A stretch of 64,000 nt of DNA from Hirudinaria manillensis (lineage: Eukaryota; Annelida; Clitellata; Hirudinida; Hirudinidae): assembly GCA_034509925.1 (NCBI GenBank), contig CM067528.1:6306001-6370000 (forward strand), read 5' to 3'. The translations under genes were made by a program, and so were the position numbers. Of this stretch, positions 47,371-58,411 are shown one piece after another. How positions within the stretch are numbered: position 1 is the first letter of the stretch; each line of letters starts with the position of its first letter. Under the pieces are notes generated by a model that had not been told where the DNA came from, did no database searches, and saw nothing but the letters and a program-made list of their open reading frames with translations.

Positions 47371-47735
47371 TTATTTTAAACTAGTGGTGCCCAGCCACGC
47401 GTTGCTGATTATTAATTTTATAAGAAAGAAATTTTCAAATATGTTTATTTTTACAATTTCACAATGCTTGAGTTATTACGTTATTTTAAGCTTTTTAATG
47501 TCTCGCTAAAGTTTATTTACATAGATCAGGCCGTGACGTTGTCGTGGCAAGATGGCCGGATTTTCGGAAAAAGCGTATTTTTACATGATATAGTTGTGGC
47601 ACATGTATATAACCTATATACAAACACTCCCCTGATCGAGCACTATGTTGTGTCAAAATTTCAAAGCAATTGGTTAAATACTTTCAGAGAACATTTGCAT
47701 GTTACAAACACACATTGCATTTTTATTTATATAGA
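47371..47735 (+). mobile_element. probable 365-bp retroposon insertion unique to copy A
   Basis: Copy B has an empty site here (GGGAACATAAATTATACTTC) while copy A carries about 365 extra bases ending TTTATTTATATAGA. Internal words such as GCCCAGCCACGCGTTGC, TCAAAATTTC...CAATTGG and ACAAACACACATTGCATTTT resemble the 3' part of a non-LTR/SINE-type family common in invertebrates (from memory, not verified). A 109-codon frame inside has no recognisable domain. Confidence 0.5.
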
Positions 47736-48053
47736 TTATACTTCTTCATCTTTGAAGTTAATCTTTTCTAAAACTAATATAAAACCGCAATAAATGTTAT
47801 CATTATTAAAGTTTAAATATTATTATTGTTATTGAAGTTCAAATATTATCATTATTAATATTATAATTTGGTTCAACTTGTCTTTATTCGCACTTTTCTG
47901 AACCCATACAAACATTGCATCAATTTCTTTTTAAAACTTTTATACTTGTTGACATTCTTAATTAATTTCTTTCCCGTAAAACGTTTCAATTCTGGCCAAT
48001 GGAAAAGCACTTAAACACTTTTAATGTCACCTCCACGTGGTTTTGTGGCAGAC

Positions 48054-49348
48054 GTTTCTATGCGCCAAGTGAAAAGTGCAAAATTTCTTTTGAAATGCTC
48101 GAAATTATTTGGAATAATTCTCTTCGCATGTAATTTTTACTGCAATTATTCGAACAATTTGGTTTCATCGTTCATTATCTGAAAAGAAATTCGAAAAGTT
48201 ATTCATTTTTAAGGCGAAGCACTGAAAGTTCGTTGGGTACTGCAAGTCAATAAGTGCATTTTACGTATATGATTGGCACGCGCATTGAGGTATGAGAGCA
48301 AATTGCTTGCAATCAGATTTAACTTAGGAAATAATATATAATACATAATACATACACAATCCCTGCCTTAATTTTAAAAATATATTTTAAACTTGAATAC
48401 ACAAAAAACAGCAACTCAATTATCGTCGTGAAAAGATCTGTGCTAAGCTGTCCATAATATCACTATATGCAGTGTCTTCTTGAGAGTTTATCTTATTTAA
48501 ACTAAGTATCAATACTTCAATCTAGCATAGCAATATTTAACCTAAACTAGATATCATGAAAATGAAAATGTCAATTCATGGAATTATGAAAATGTCTCCG
48601 TGTTTCTGGCTTTTTTTCAAACACTTATGTCACCCTGAATTTTCGTTCGAGAAAATTAATCACTGAAACATTCATCGCTGGAATAATAGTCGCTGAAATT
48701 TTCATTTTGGACCTCTTTCAAAACTCTACCTTTTTTTCAGTTGGATCTGCCATTCATGTCAATAATAAGAGCTGTCAGCAATAAACGCTGAGAATAATTT
48801 CCCTTAATTTCTGCATAAAAGCTGCTTTTTCCACTCTTGCCATGGATACCTTTTTGGAGTATTGCGGAGTAGAAATGCGGATCGAACGACTACTCACGAA
48901 AAGTTCCAAAATTTCCAACATCTGCTACTAAAAAGTCAGTTTGATTAATTCGCTCAAAACTAGCAATTTATGTGAGGATTGGCACAAGGCTTTTGGCGAG
49001 TCCATTGGATCACGTTGTTTAAACTTGCGGAAATTCATCCAAGTCCCGAAAAATGAACTTTATTTCCTTAATGAGGGTAGGCGACAATCAAAACATTTTG
49101 TTATCGAGATGCCTCTGACACATTTAAACATATCACAGAGTATGGTAAACGAATATTTTAGATTAATTGAGAAGATTTAAATCTAAATTGGACTTTGGTT
49201 TCACTAAAATATTGGTGTCTTTTATGTACCTTCTCTCATTCTATTTAAAAGGATCATCATCATTATCATCTGCATAGTCACAATTTCTTTTCCTTCTTGA
49301 GAATTGTAGCGCGACGAATCTTCCATTCGATGAATTTTACGTGATCCG
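48054..49348. other. 1.3-kb segment present only in copy A
   Basis: Copy B passes directly from TTTTGTGGCAGAC to ACATTTCCAGTTT. The extra A sequence has no convincing gene; a frame reading LCEDWHKAFGESIGS (about 48970-49180, plus) is the only stretch that looks faintly protein-like, and it lacks an ATG. Confidence 0.5.
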
Positions 49349-49890
49349 ACATTTCCAGTTTAAAAAATGCACGCATACCTTGACGTGGAGTATCCATGAC
49401 CACAGAATGCAAACAACTGGAGAATTGCAGTCATCCGTAAAGACATTGTTTTTGATTCCACCACGATAAGCTGTTAGGATATTATATTTTGTAAAACTTG
49501 GGTGTGTCGTTCGGAATAACAGTTGTAATAATGTAATTAATAATGTTATTATTAATATATAATAAATAACAGTATTGAAACTAATGGCGAATGAAGATGA
49601 ACCATTCGAGGGTATTATAAAGATATTCGGAAGTCGATAGAGATAATTGTTCGCTTTGATTGATCGGTTAATAGGATGTCAACGAATTTTACCTAGGCTG
49701 GGTTAACGCAAATCTTGCTTTTAATGCTTTCCACATTAACGAATATAATGGCACTTAAACAATTTTGACAATTAAAACAAGTTAATTAGAGAAATTAATC
49801 ATAAAGACGAAATGAGAGAACAAAAAGAATATCGACATTTGCGGGGAAAAGAATTGCCGGAATTTTATGTTGAAGTTGTATGAGAACTCA

Positions 49891-49922
49891 ATAACAACAA
49901 CAACAACAACAACAACAACACC
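49891..49922. repeat. AAC microsatellite
   Basis: Ten or so AAC units followed by CGACGACGAC. Confidence 0.85.
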
Positions 49923-50104
49923 GACGACGACAAAAAGCGAAAAAATGTTTTCAAACGATGGGGTTATCAGGACTATCTGCGGTTTTTTTCCATCTTCAAT
50001 AATATTCGCCTGCGCTAATTTTCCGTTAAAAATTTCCTTAAATTGTCTCTAAAACGGTTACATGACTTTCTAGGTTAAAAAAAACACTGACTCACTTTCA
50101 CCAA

Positions 50105-50200
50105 TTATGCCACATTGCGCCCCAAGTGTGCCCCATTGCGCCCCAGTGTGCCCTATTGTGCCCCAGTGTGCCTCATTGTGCCCCATTGTGCCCATTGTGT
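50105..50200. repeat. decamer minisatellite TGTGCCCCAT/TGCGCCCCAG
   Basis: About nine units of a 10-bp C-rich repeat with a C/T and an A/G variant position, standing out from AT-rich surroundings. Confidence 0.85.
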
Positions 50201-50879
50201 TCTGCTCAGCCCCTAAATTGTCTGATGGATGAGCTGAGATCACAATCACCACCGACACATACATGCATATAAAGGCCAAGAAAACGTTCCTGATGCTTTC
50301 GAGACTAAACCAAAGCCCAATGGACAACAAATTTGTAAAGGCCTATATACATAATTTTCAAAGCTTAAACAATCAACCGAACTTTCTTTGCTAGAATTTC
50401 AAACATGGAGAGCAATAAAATTTTAATGTTATTAAAAATAATTTTTAATATTGACTTGGACGAGTAATTATTATTTTAATTATTTTGTAATAATTACAAT
50501 AACCAATTTTATTAATTTTTGGACGGTTATACCTGGTTATTACCTGAAAAAATACACACAAAATGCTATGAAAACTGCTGTAGCATTGCATCGTTACTTT
50601 CTGTTAGAAGATTCTTCTAAGCTTCGTTGGCACGAATGAATTCGATGTCTTTAATAATTTATTTAAGACAGCATTTTGCTATTGTAATGAAATGTATTGT
50701 TATTATAAAATAACCGATAATAAAAATATATTAAACATCTTATTAAATATTTATTATATCTAGTGCACTGCACAAATAAATTATAATATCAATTATTATA
50801 TATAATGTCACAGAGCATTATAAATTGTTCAAAAGCACAATTACTTTTATGAAGAACGTATCGACATTTATTTTGTTTC

Positions 50880-50975
50880 GCAACAACGACAATAACAATG
50901 ACGACGACAACAACAACAATGCCAACGGCAACAACAACAACAATGACGACGACGACGACAACAAGAGTTGCAACA
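50880..50975. repeat. ACA/ACG-rich microsatellite
   Basis: Interleaved ACA, ACG and AAC units; a poly-Val frame on minus is translated repeat. Confidence 0.8.
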
Positions 50976-51851
50976 ATATTTGCACGCATTGATTGTTAAT
51001 GCATCCATTATTAAATCATCCAAGTATTTCAATGGATGCACTTTCAAAGAAATTCAAAGGAGAAAAAAAGCTTCCTGTCGTCAACAAGTCAATTTATGTC
51101 GCATTCTCGATGTTTTTTTTACAAACTAATGAAAGTAATTTACGGAATAATTCTTAATAATTTAATGATCCCCTCAAATTTCAAATCTCGACAAAGTTAT
51201 GATGTCAAGATAAAGCACTACTTCACAATAACAATCTCTGTGGCATCTTCAGCGACACTTGAGGAAATAAATCTTTCAACTCCAGATACAAATGCAAATG
51301 CTTCTCTTCTTTGGAAGCATTGCTACGTCCAAATTATGCGCTCACGAGTCAGATGCAATGGAAAAAGACATTCGGAAACTTGAGTGCTTTGTCAGAACTT
51401 CTGTTTTCAAATAACACCTGGGGTTGTCGCCTCTAAATTAATTAATTAATTAAATTAAGGTTGTTTCGAGTGAAGCCTGGCGAATGAAATGGAAATTCGG
51501 AATATAGTAAATTTATCCTTGCGAACGAATTATATATTAATGATTTGAAAATTTTTATTAATTAATACATTTTAATTCCTCTCAATTATTAAACTTTAAA
51601 TCTGGAAACATGAGTCGCCCTCAAAAACTAAACGCCCGTACGTTTACTTTGGTCTGCCTTGTATGTACCTCAAAATGTTAATACTGTCACAGATTGGCAA
51701 ATTAAAAATTTAAAAAAAGTAATTATTGTAGAGTATCTAACGCCATTTGCAACCAATTACAAATTTCATCCTTTGTAATATTTTAAAATATTTCATTGAC
51801 ATAATTTTTATGATAAATTTTAAGCATATATAAGCATATTATAATTGATTC

Positions 51852-52018
51852 ATGTCCTTTATGATTAAGATGTTTGACTTTCGCTTTCGAAAGACTGACC
51901 CTGATGATGATGACGATAAAGTTCATAATGCAGATGTTGAACATTATTAGAGCAGACCTAGTATTGGACGAAAATGCCCTACATCCCTTGCACCGAAATA
52001 TTCAGGGAGCAATAAAAT
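51852..52018 (+). pseudogene. frameshifted copy of a small conserved plus-strand ORF
   Basis: Reads MSFMIKMFDFRFRKTDPDD in frame, then a two-base deletion relative to copy B (GATGTTG against GATGTGTTG) breaks it. It is adjacent and convergent to the RING gene. See 62631-62801 for the open version. Confidence 0.4.
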
Positions 52019-52222
52019 AAAAATCATAAGACACAGTTTAACCAAGTTGATGCTTGACGGTACACTCTTGCAGTAAATGGAAATGAACGAATACAAAAGA
52101 AAAAACTATTTCAATTTTATTTCTAAAAATAATCGTAAGCATAAATCCAAATTCCCGAATTTGATGAAATTCCTGTATTAACGGATCAAAATTCCAAAAT
52201 AATAATTACGAAAGTTGTAATT

Positions 52223-53277
52223 TTAATCATAACATTTACATTTCAAATAATCATTTAATTGTTCAAGATGGGAAAGTTGAAGTTCTGGAAACTCCTTCCT
52301 AATTGAATCGAAATGGCTTCCATCGAAGTTACTCTTTGGCAAATTAGCAAGTTCATTTTCCATTGGAAGTTTGTGACGATTATAAGAACGTCCACCAAGA
52401 TCAAAGCCGCTGAGGAGTAGTCGCACGGTGCAGTTTCTAAACTTGCGGATATAAATTTTATCGATCGTAGTGGTATTCATTAGCCTAGTAATAGACCTAG
52501 AGCAAGCTGCAAACTGTTCATTCAATGATGATACGATTTTATCTGCAAGATTGTTATCGACCTCTATTTTGGTCTGAATATCCGAGGTGATTACAATTCT
52601 TATTGTGAAACATCTCTCCAATGCACAACAAATGAGAACAGAATGATTGTTCTCTTCTGATTTCTTTACGGCAATAAACTCAGAATGAAAGACCAAGTCC
52701 TTGCAATCATCCAATTTTAAGCATTTGATTCCTCTGTTAACGTTATGATTCATCACAGAGCCTAAATTCTTTAATAACTGTTTCCAATCGCTAGTAAAAT
52801 CATCAAAGTAACATGCTAATATTGGATGGTTACCATAAATGCAAAGAATATGGTCTTTGTAACCAAAAAGTTTCTTTGGAATTTTCATAGCCACAGGCTT
52901 ACTGAGACTAATACATTCAGTATAACTTTGCCTACATAGCGGGCATTGCTTTTTGCTGAAACTATATTTTAATCCAGATTATTAAATTTTAACCATTAAT
53001 TTGATTATAATGTTAAATTTCTTTACCTTTTCTCCCACTCATGAAAGCAAGTCGAACAAAAGACATGAGTACAACAATCTAATCTGGTTGCTCTTAAAAT
53101 CTCCTCGAAGCAAATTGGACAAATTGTTTGCGAACATTTCTGGGAAGACAACACGATTTCCTTTCCTTCGCATACCTCACAGCAATAACTCAACACTACA
53201 TTACTGTCAAGTTCAATTCTTTTAAGAGGAGAATTCAACTCGTGATCACTGGCAAGTCTAACACTTTTACGAGACAT
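52223..53277 (-). CDS. Topors-like RING-finger E3 ubiquitin ligase (intact copy)
   Basis: Two exons, 53277-53027 and 52955-52223, joined through a 71-base GT-AG intron (phase 2) to give 327 aa. The RING is created by splicing: CPICFEEI...DCCTHVFCSTCFHEW ends exon 1 and KKQCPLCRQSY opens exon 2, giving a C3HC4 zinc-binding pattern closest to the Topors family. Such RINGs recruit E2 enzymes for ubiquitin transfer. An N-terminal CEVCEGKE / CSQTIC Cys pair precedes the RING. The C-terminal 240 residues match nothing I recognise; the end reads FPELQLSHLEQLNDYL. A disrupted paralogue lies at 62968-64000 in copy B. Substrate unknown. Confidence 0.82.
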
Positions 53278-53300
53278 CGCAGAAAACTCGATGGACGATA

Positions 53301-54227
53301 TTTGAATTAATTTATTTAGATGTCTTGCAACAATTGTATTTCCAAAGAAAAAGAAAAGTTCAAAACAACATTTTAAAAGTTTATTGCAATAATTTTATTA
53401 TATCAATCGGTTTTTCTTTGTAAAATCATAGTTAGTCAAATAAACAGTTTTAATGTTTTTCTTGCAACTACACAAGTTTTTTTAATCGTAAATGATATTT
53501 ACATATATGGGAAATATAACCAAGATTCAACCATAAATCGCTGATTTTGTACTAAGTTTAAACCAATTCTTGTCCAGAATGTCTCCTTCCACCACATTGA
53601 AACTTCTTCAAGCTAGTTAAATAATTGTGGTGTATCACAGTAAATCACAATTAACGAATACGTTTTATAAATTGTCAGACAATAATTTGTGGGGCGGGCT
53701 TCTTGTGGCTAACGTGTGGTCAATAAGCGGGGTTTAGGATATGTTACCCTCGTGGTTCGCTTGTAGAACCCGCAGGCAAATATGACGGGTTTCCATCGGT
53801 CCGTCTGAATGGGCCCTAATTTATGGACCCTGTGGGCCCCTTTTCAGCCCCGCTGGTTTGAGTTTGCTGGGAATGCAAAACAAATTTAATGTTTTAAAAC
53901 ATTTTTAAAAATAATTGATTTATATAACCTATAAAATCGGAATTAGTAAACTGTCTGTAGTAATGAAATAAAAATTTCCTCATTCAACTAGGTATGTTGA
54001 CCACAAGATATTGATAATTGTTCCAAAGACAATTCTAGCTACCGTTTTTAAAATAGATAAGCCAAAATTTAATTGAGCCAATAAATGTTCAATGAGAACC
54101 AAAACAACAGACCCATTTAAAATAAAGTGAAAAAATTTATTGCAAAATTTTATTTTAGAGAATAGCTACGAAATATGTGAAATTACTTGAGTTGCAATCA
54201 TGTGACTGAAAGGGTTACTTCAAAATG
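53301..54227. other. spacer between duplication copies, with GC-rich patch
   Basis: No gene recognised. About 53690-53880 is GC-rich with GGGCCC twice and several CCC/GGG runs, unlike its surroundings. It may be a remnant of a mobile element or a regulatory island near the RING gene promoter. Confidence 0.4.
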
Positions 54228-55984
54228 GAAAAATTGAGGATTCATAAAATTCTTTGCAAACCTTTAGTAACGTGCACAGGTATTCTTTGAAGTCATTTTA
54301 AAGAGGTTTTCAGGTCGAGTTTAATTTTAATCAAAACGACGCAATGTAAAGAGAACTTATTAAAGAGAACTACGTATTGTAAATAATGTCACTAAATATA
54401 TTTATTAACTAAATATATCGGCAAAAAAGGGATTTTCAGTTAATTAAAAACGTCGTTTTTTTATTTATTTCTGTAACCGCATTTTAAATAATATTTTCTG
54501 AGATATAATTAAGTATTTGGTCATCACTTATTATTTATTATTATTATTTGTTAAATTAATGACCAATTTATGAATCTTGCATTCGTAGCAAGTCCACGTG
54601 AAGGATGGTTTCATGCTTTAAATACTCTGCCACTGAAGACTTTATTTTCAAAATCCTTTATTCTGCTGTTCTTGATACTCATCTTGAATTTGAACAAATT
54701 AATGCTGTTTAATTTCATTAATACATTTCAGCAAATCATGTCACGATTTCTTGATAAAAAAGATTTTTGAAATTGTCTAAATTGTCACCTCAAGAAAAAT
54801 TAAATGGCTTCAATTATTAAGGAATTGTGTTGAAATTATGCTCGTCACTGATGTGCTTGTCACTCATATTATGCTTGTTTTTTATGCTTTATTTCTGGCA
54901 GGAGAAACTTGTCATTCAATCTGAACATTTCAAGGCTCCATGCAATATATTCCAGGCATGTCGCCCGAAGGGAACATAAATTATACTTCTTCATCTTTGA
55001 GGTTAATCTTTTCTAAAACTATTATAGAACTACAATGAATTTTATTATTATAAAAGTTCAAATATTATTATTATTGAAGTTTAAATATTATCATTATTAT
55101 TATAAATTAAACTTTAAATTTTTAAAGTTTAAACTTCATAATTTGTTTCAACTTGTCTTTATTCGCACCTTTCTAAACCCATACAAACATTGCATCAATT
55201 TCTTTTTAAAACTTTTCCACTTTTTGACATTTTTAATTAATTTTTTTCCGTAAATGCTGGCCAATGGAAAAGCAATTAAATACTTTTAATGTCACCACCA
55301 CGTGGTTTTGTGGCAGACAACATTTCCAGTTTAAAAAATGCCCGCATACCTTGACGTGGAGTATCCATGACCACAGAATGCAAACAACTGGAGAATTGCA
55401 TTCATCCGTAAAGACATTGCTTTTGATCCCACCACGATAAGTTGTTAGGATCTTATATTTTGTAAAACTTGCATATGTTGTTCGGAATAATAATTGTAAT
55501 AATGTAACTAATAATTAATATTAATAGTGTTAATATTAATATATAATTAATAATAGTATTGAAACGAATGGCGTATGAAGATAAACAATTCGAATGTAAA
55601 AGATAGTCGGAAGTCGATAAAGATAATGGTTCGCTTTGATTGATTGGTTAATCGGATGTTAACGAATTTTACCTAGGCTGGGTTAACGCAAGTCTTGCTT
55701 TTAATGTTTTCCACATTAACGAATATATGATACGCTCACTAGTCAGATGCAATGGAAAAAGACATTCGGAAACTTGAGTGCTTTGTCAGAACTTCTGTTT
55801 TCAAATAACACCTGGGGTTGTCGCCTCTAAATTAATTAATTAATTAATTAATTAAATTGAGGTTGTTTCGATTGAAGCCTGGCAAATGAAATTGAAATTC
55901 GGGCTATAATAAATTTATCCTAGCGAATGAATTATAAATTAATGATTTGAAAATTGCGCCCTGGCGAGTTGTAAGGAATTATTT

Positions 55985-55985
55985 A

Positions 55986-56029
<44 letters not shown>
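55985..56029. repeat. TTA microsatellite
   Basis: About fourteen TTA units within copy B. At the matching place in copy A (around 51555-51590) there is only a short TATTAATTAAT stretch, so the array expanded after duplication. Confidence 0.85.
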
Positions 56030-56030
<1 letters not shown>

Positions 56031-56612
56031 ACTTTAAATCTGAAAACTTGAGTCGTCCTCAAAAACAAAACGTCCATACGTTTACTTTGGTCTGTCTTGT
56101 ATGTACCTCAAAATGTTAATACTGCCACAGATTGGCAAATTACAAATTAAAAAAATCTACTCCTAGAACCAATTCAATTGGTTAACAATCGAACTCAATT
56201 TCAACAAAATTCTCGTACAATAGAAGGTGGTGGCTTCGAAGGAGTGGCTAAGTTGACCTTTGATAAATAAATAAGCGGCACTAATTTTGAATGTTTTAGT
56301 ATTTAAGTTACTTAATACTTAAAGTATTTTGGTAAATATTAATTTGATATTATTTTATCATTTTAAGGAACAATTGGAAAGGAATTTTTTGAAATTCTAT
56401 TTATATTTATATTTCAATCCCTGGAATGAAATTCCTGTTCGATTAGAAATAACAACACACATTTACTGTAAACAACTTCTTGTGCAATAAAAAAATTATC
56501 ATCAATTCAAAGCCAAATATTTACAAATCCAGTCCTTTAACTGTTTACAATTTACAAATATATTTAGTGGAGATCTCATTTCGAGTCTTGTCGCCACAAA
56601 AAAAAAATAAAT

Positions 56613-58212
56613 CTAAGTTTGTTTCGGACGATGCCAGCGTCTGTGAGAAGCCAGATTTGCAGGACAATTGAAAACTTTGTCACATTGGGGACATTCGTAT
56701 CTTATTTTGGCCATTTTTGAACAATTATGGTTTGCCAAACCCAAGGAATTATCAAATCTTTCGTTACAGAGTTGACAAATGAAATCTCCGAGACACCCCG
56801 GTCGATTTTTAAATTCTTGGTTGTTCAGAATGATTTTTTCCTTTGGGGAGCCAATCTTTCTCGGTCCGTTCGTCTTGCTACATTCATTTCCGTTGAAAAG
56901 CGAGGCCTTACCAGAAGACATTGAAAATTTCGACATTTCTTCTTCTTTGGCGGGACACATCTTTTTAGCAACCGTCTTTTCCATTTCATCTTTAGAGTGG
57001 AATCTGACAAGATAATTTCAATTAAACTTGACAACTAAAGTTTAGTCTCTAAACGATAACTGAAATGATCTTACAAATGATTGGGATGGTACGAAAATGG
57101 TTTTCTCTGCTGTGAAGCAACGTTGGAAGAAATATGTGCTAAGAAGTCTTTTCCATTGAAATCGAAGCAAGTTTCGAGCCCTGAGCGCCTAGTTGGCAGT
57201 TGATGGCCTTTCGCCTGAGCAACCATCCACAGTCGGTTGTGAATGAATCTTTGCACAAAATCAGCATGGTAAGCTGCTAAATGATGTAATTTAAATATTA
57301 CTTTTAAATATTAAAAATTAATTAAATAACATTTCTTCAAAGGAAAAAAATTGAAATTCGAATGGCAAATGATTTTATCCTAAGCTAACCATTATAAAAG
57401 TTATTCAGTTGTCCCAGAAAAGGTTTATCGTGGCATTCCCTGGTCAGCATCCTCGAAAACAGTGCATGATGCAAAGGTTGAGAATAATCAGGAAAAGATC
57501 TCGGCCAAGCATGAAAGCTGTTGGCGTTATTGGGAAGGTTAGAATCTGAGATGTAATCTTGCTCTTTATTTCTACTCTGAGACCAAACTTCACCATGCTT
57601 CCTGGCCTCGTCTTTAGTCTCCTTGCTTTCCAAACGTTCAGGTGAGAGTTCATCGCTATGCACATCAGCAGAGTGATTGGTCAGCCAAGTATCCTCGTTA
57701 TTCTCAAAAGGTATGACCTTGAAGGACTCATTTAAACTCTCCTCCGATTCGGAATTTCTACGCTTTCTGGATTTCAGGCTGAAGTCGAGAGGTTGGTCGT
57801 TGCTTTCTTCGTTGGAATTCAACAATTCTTCTGGCTCCTCGGTGGTTGGACTTTTGATAAAATTCAATGAAATTCTGTCCTCGATGCATAACTTTTTGGG
57901 AGTTGAATTTTTAATGATTTTTTTGAAATTCTTGTTAATTCTGTAATTTATTATCTTCGTCGCTTCTTGCTTTATGGCATCGCAAGGTTCAATATCCTGA
58001 GATGTGCAATTGTCGTCAGAGATTTTGCTGGGACGTGAATCTATGAAAGGAATTAAATATTGCTCTTTCTCCTTGGCGATTCCATCATTCGAAGCTACAA
58101 AGTCTTCGGCGACTTCATGATCGTTTGAATAATCAAAGGTTCTGTCATTATCTTCGGTTGGCATGACAAGACCGCCTTCGTCATCTGACGTGTTCGACAC
58201 GTTTTCATCCAT
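56613..58212 (-). CDS. INSM1: INSM/nerfin-type C2H2 zinc-finger transcription factor, short form
   Basis: Three exons, 58212-57390, 57273-57075 and 57003-56613, join in phase to give 470 aa from ATG at 58212. The C-terminus contains the diagnostic INSM block: first finger FICQLCNERFDNSLGLANH with a distal Cys (NHNC), linker SKMAKIRYE, second finger CPQCDKVFNCPANLASHRRWH, then RPKQT and stop. INSM proteins repress transcription during neuronal and neuroendocrine differentiation. The N-terminal half is acidic and holds QPLDFSLKSRKRR, a likely CtBP-binding PxDLS-type motif beside a basic nuclear signal. Two features of vertebrate INSM1 are missing: the N-terminal SNAG peptide (unless on an upstream exon) and fingers 3-5 after the second one. 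It could be a true short family member or a truncated paralogue. Confidence 0.85.
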
Positions 58213-58411
58213 GAGGTTTGAGGCAATCTGGGATAATTAATGCTGATTATTTTCCTTCACGTTGAGTCTACATTCGTGTGATGATATATTAATTACAACG
58301 TTTTGATTTTTAAGGGGAATAAATTATTTTTAACGAGTAATTATTCTAGAGCAACGAAAGCCATTTGCAACCGATTACAAATTTCATCCTTTGTAATATT
58401 TTAAAATATTT

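Larger units (their letters stand above)
49748..51334. other. 1.6-kb segment present only in copy A
   Basis: Absent from copy B between GAATATA and ATGATACGCTCAC. It contains an AAC microsatellite (49891-49922), a GTGCCCCATT-type minisatellite (50105-50200) and an ACG/ACA run (50880-50975). No gene recognised. Confidence 0.5.
46606..53300. repeat. segmental duplication, copy A
   Basis: Blocks 46606-47370, 47736-48053, 49349-49747, 51335-51720, 51719-51793 and 51848-52550 match copy B blocks 54228-54978, 54981-55319, 55319-55727, 55728-56155, 58337-58411 and 62627-63208 plus 63899-64000, in the same order and orientation. In two blocks I compared by eye (around 46961/54570 and 51360/55760) differences are few per 100 bases. 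Segments present only in A are 47371-47735, 48054-49348 and 49748-51334. The right limit of A near the RING gene promoter is uncertain because copy B runs off the window. Confidence 0.85.
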
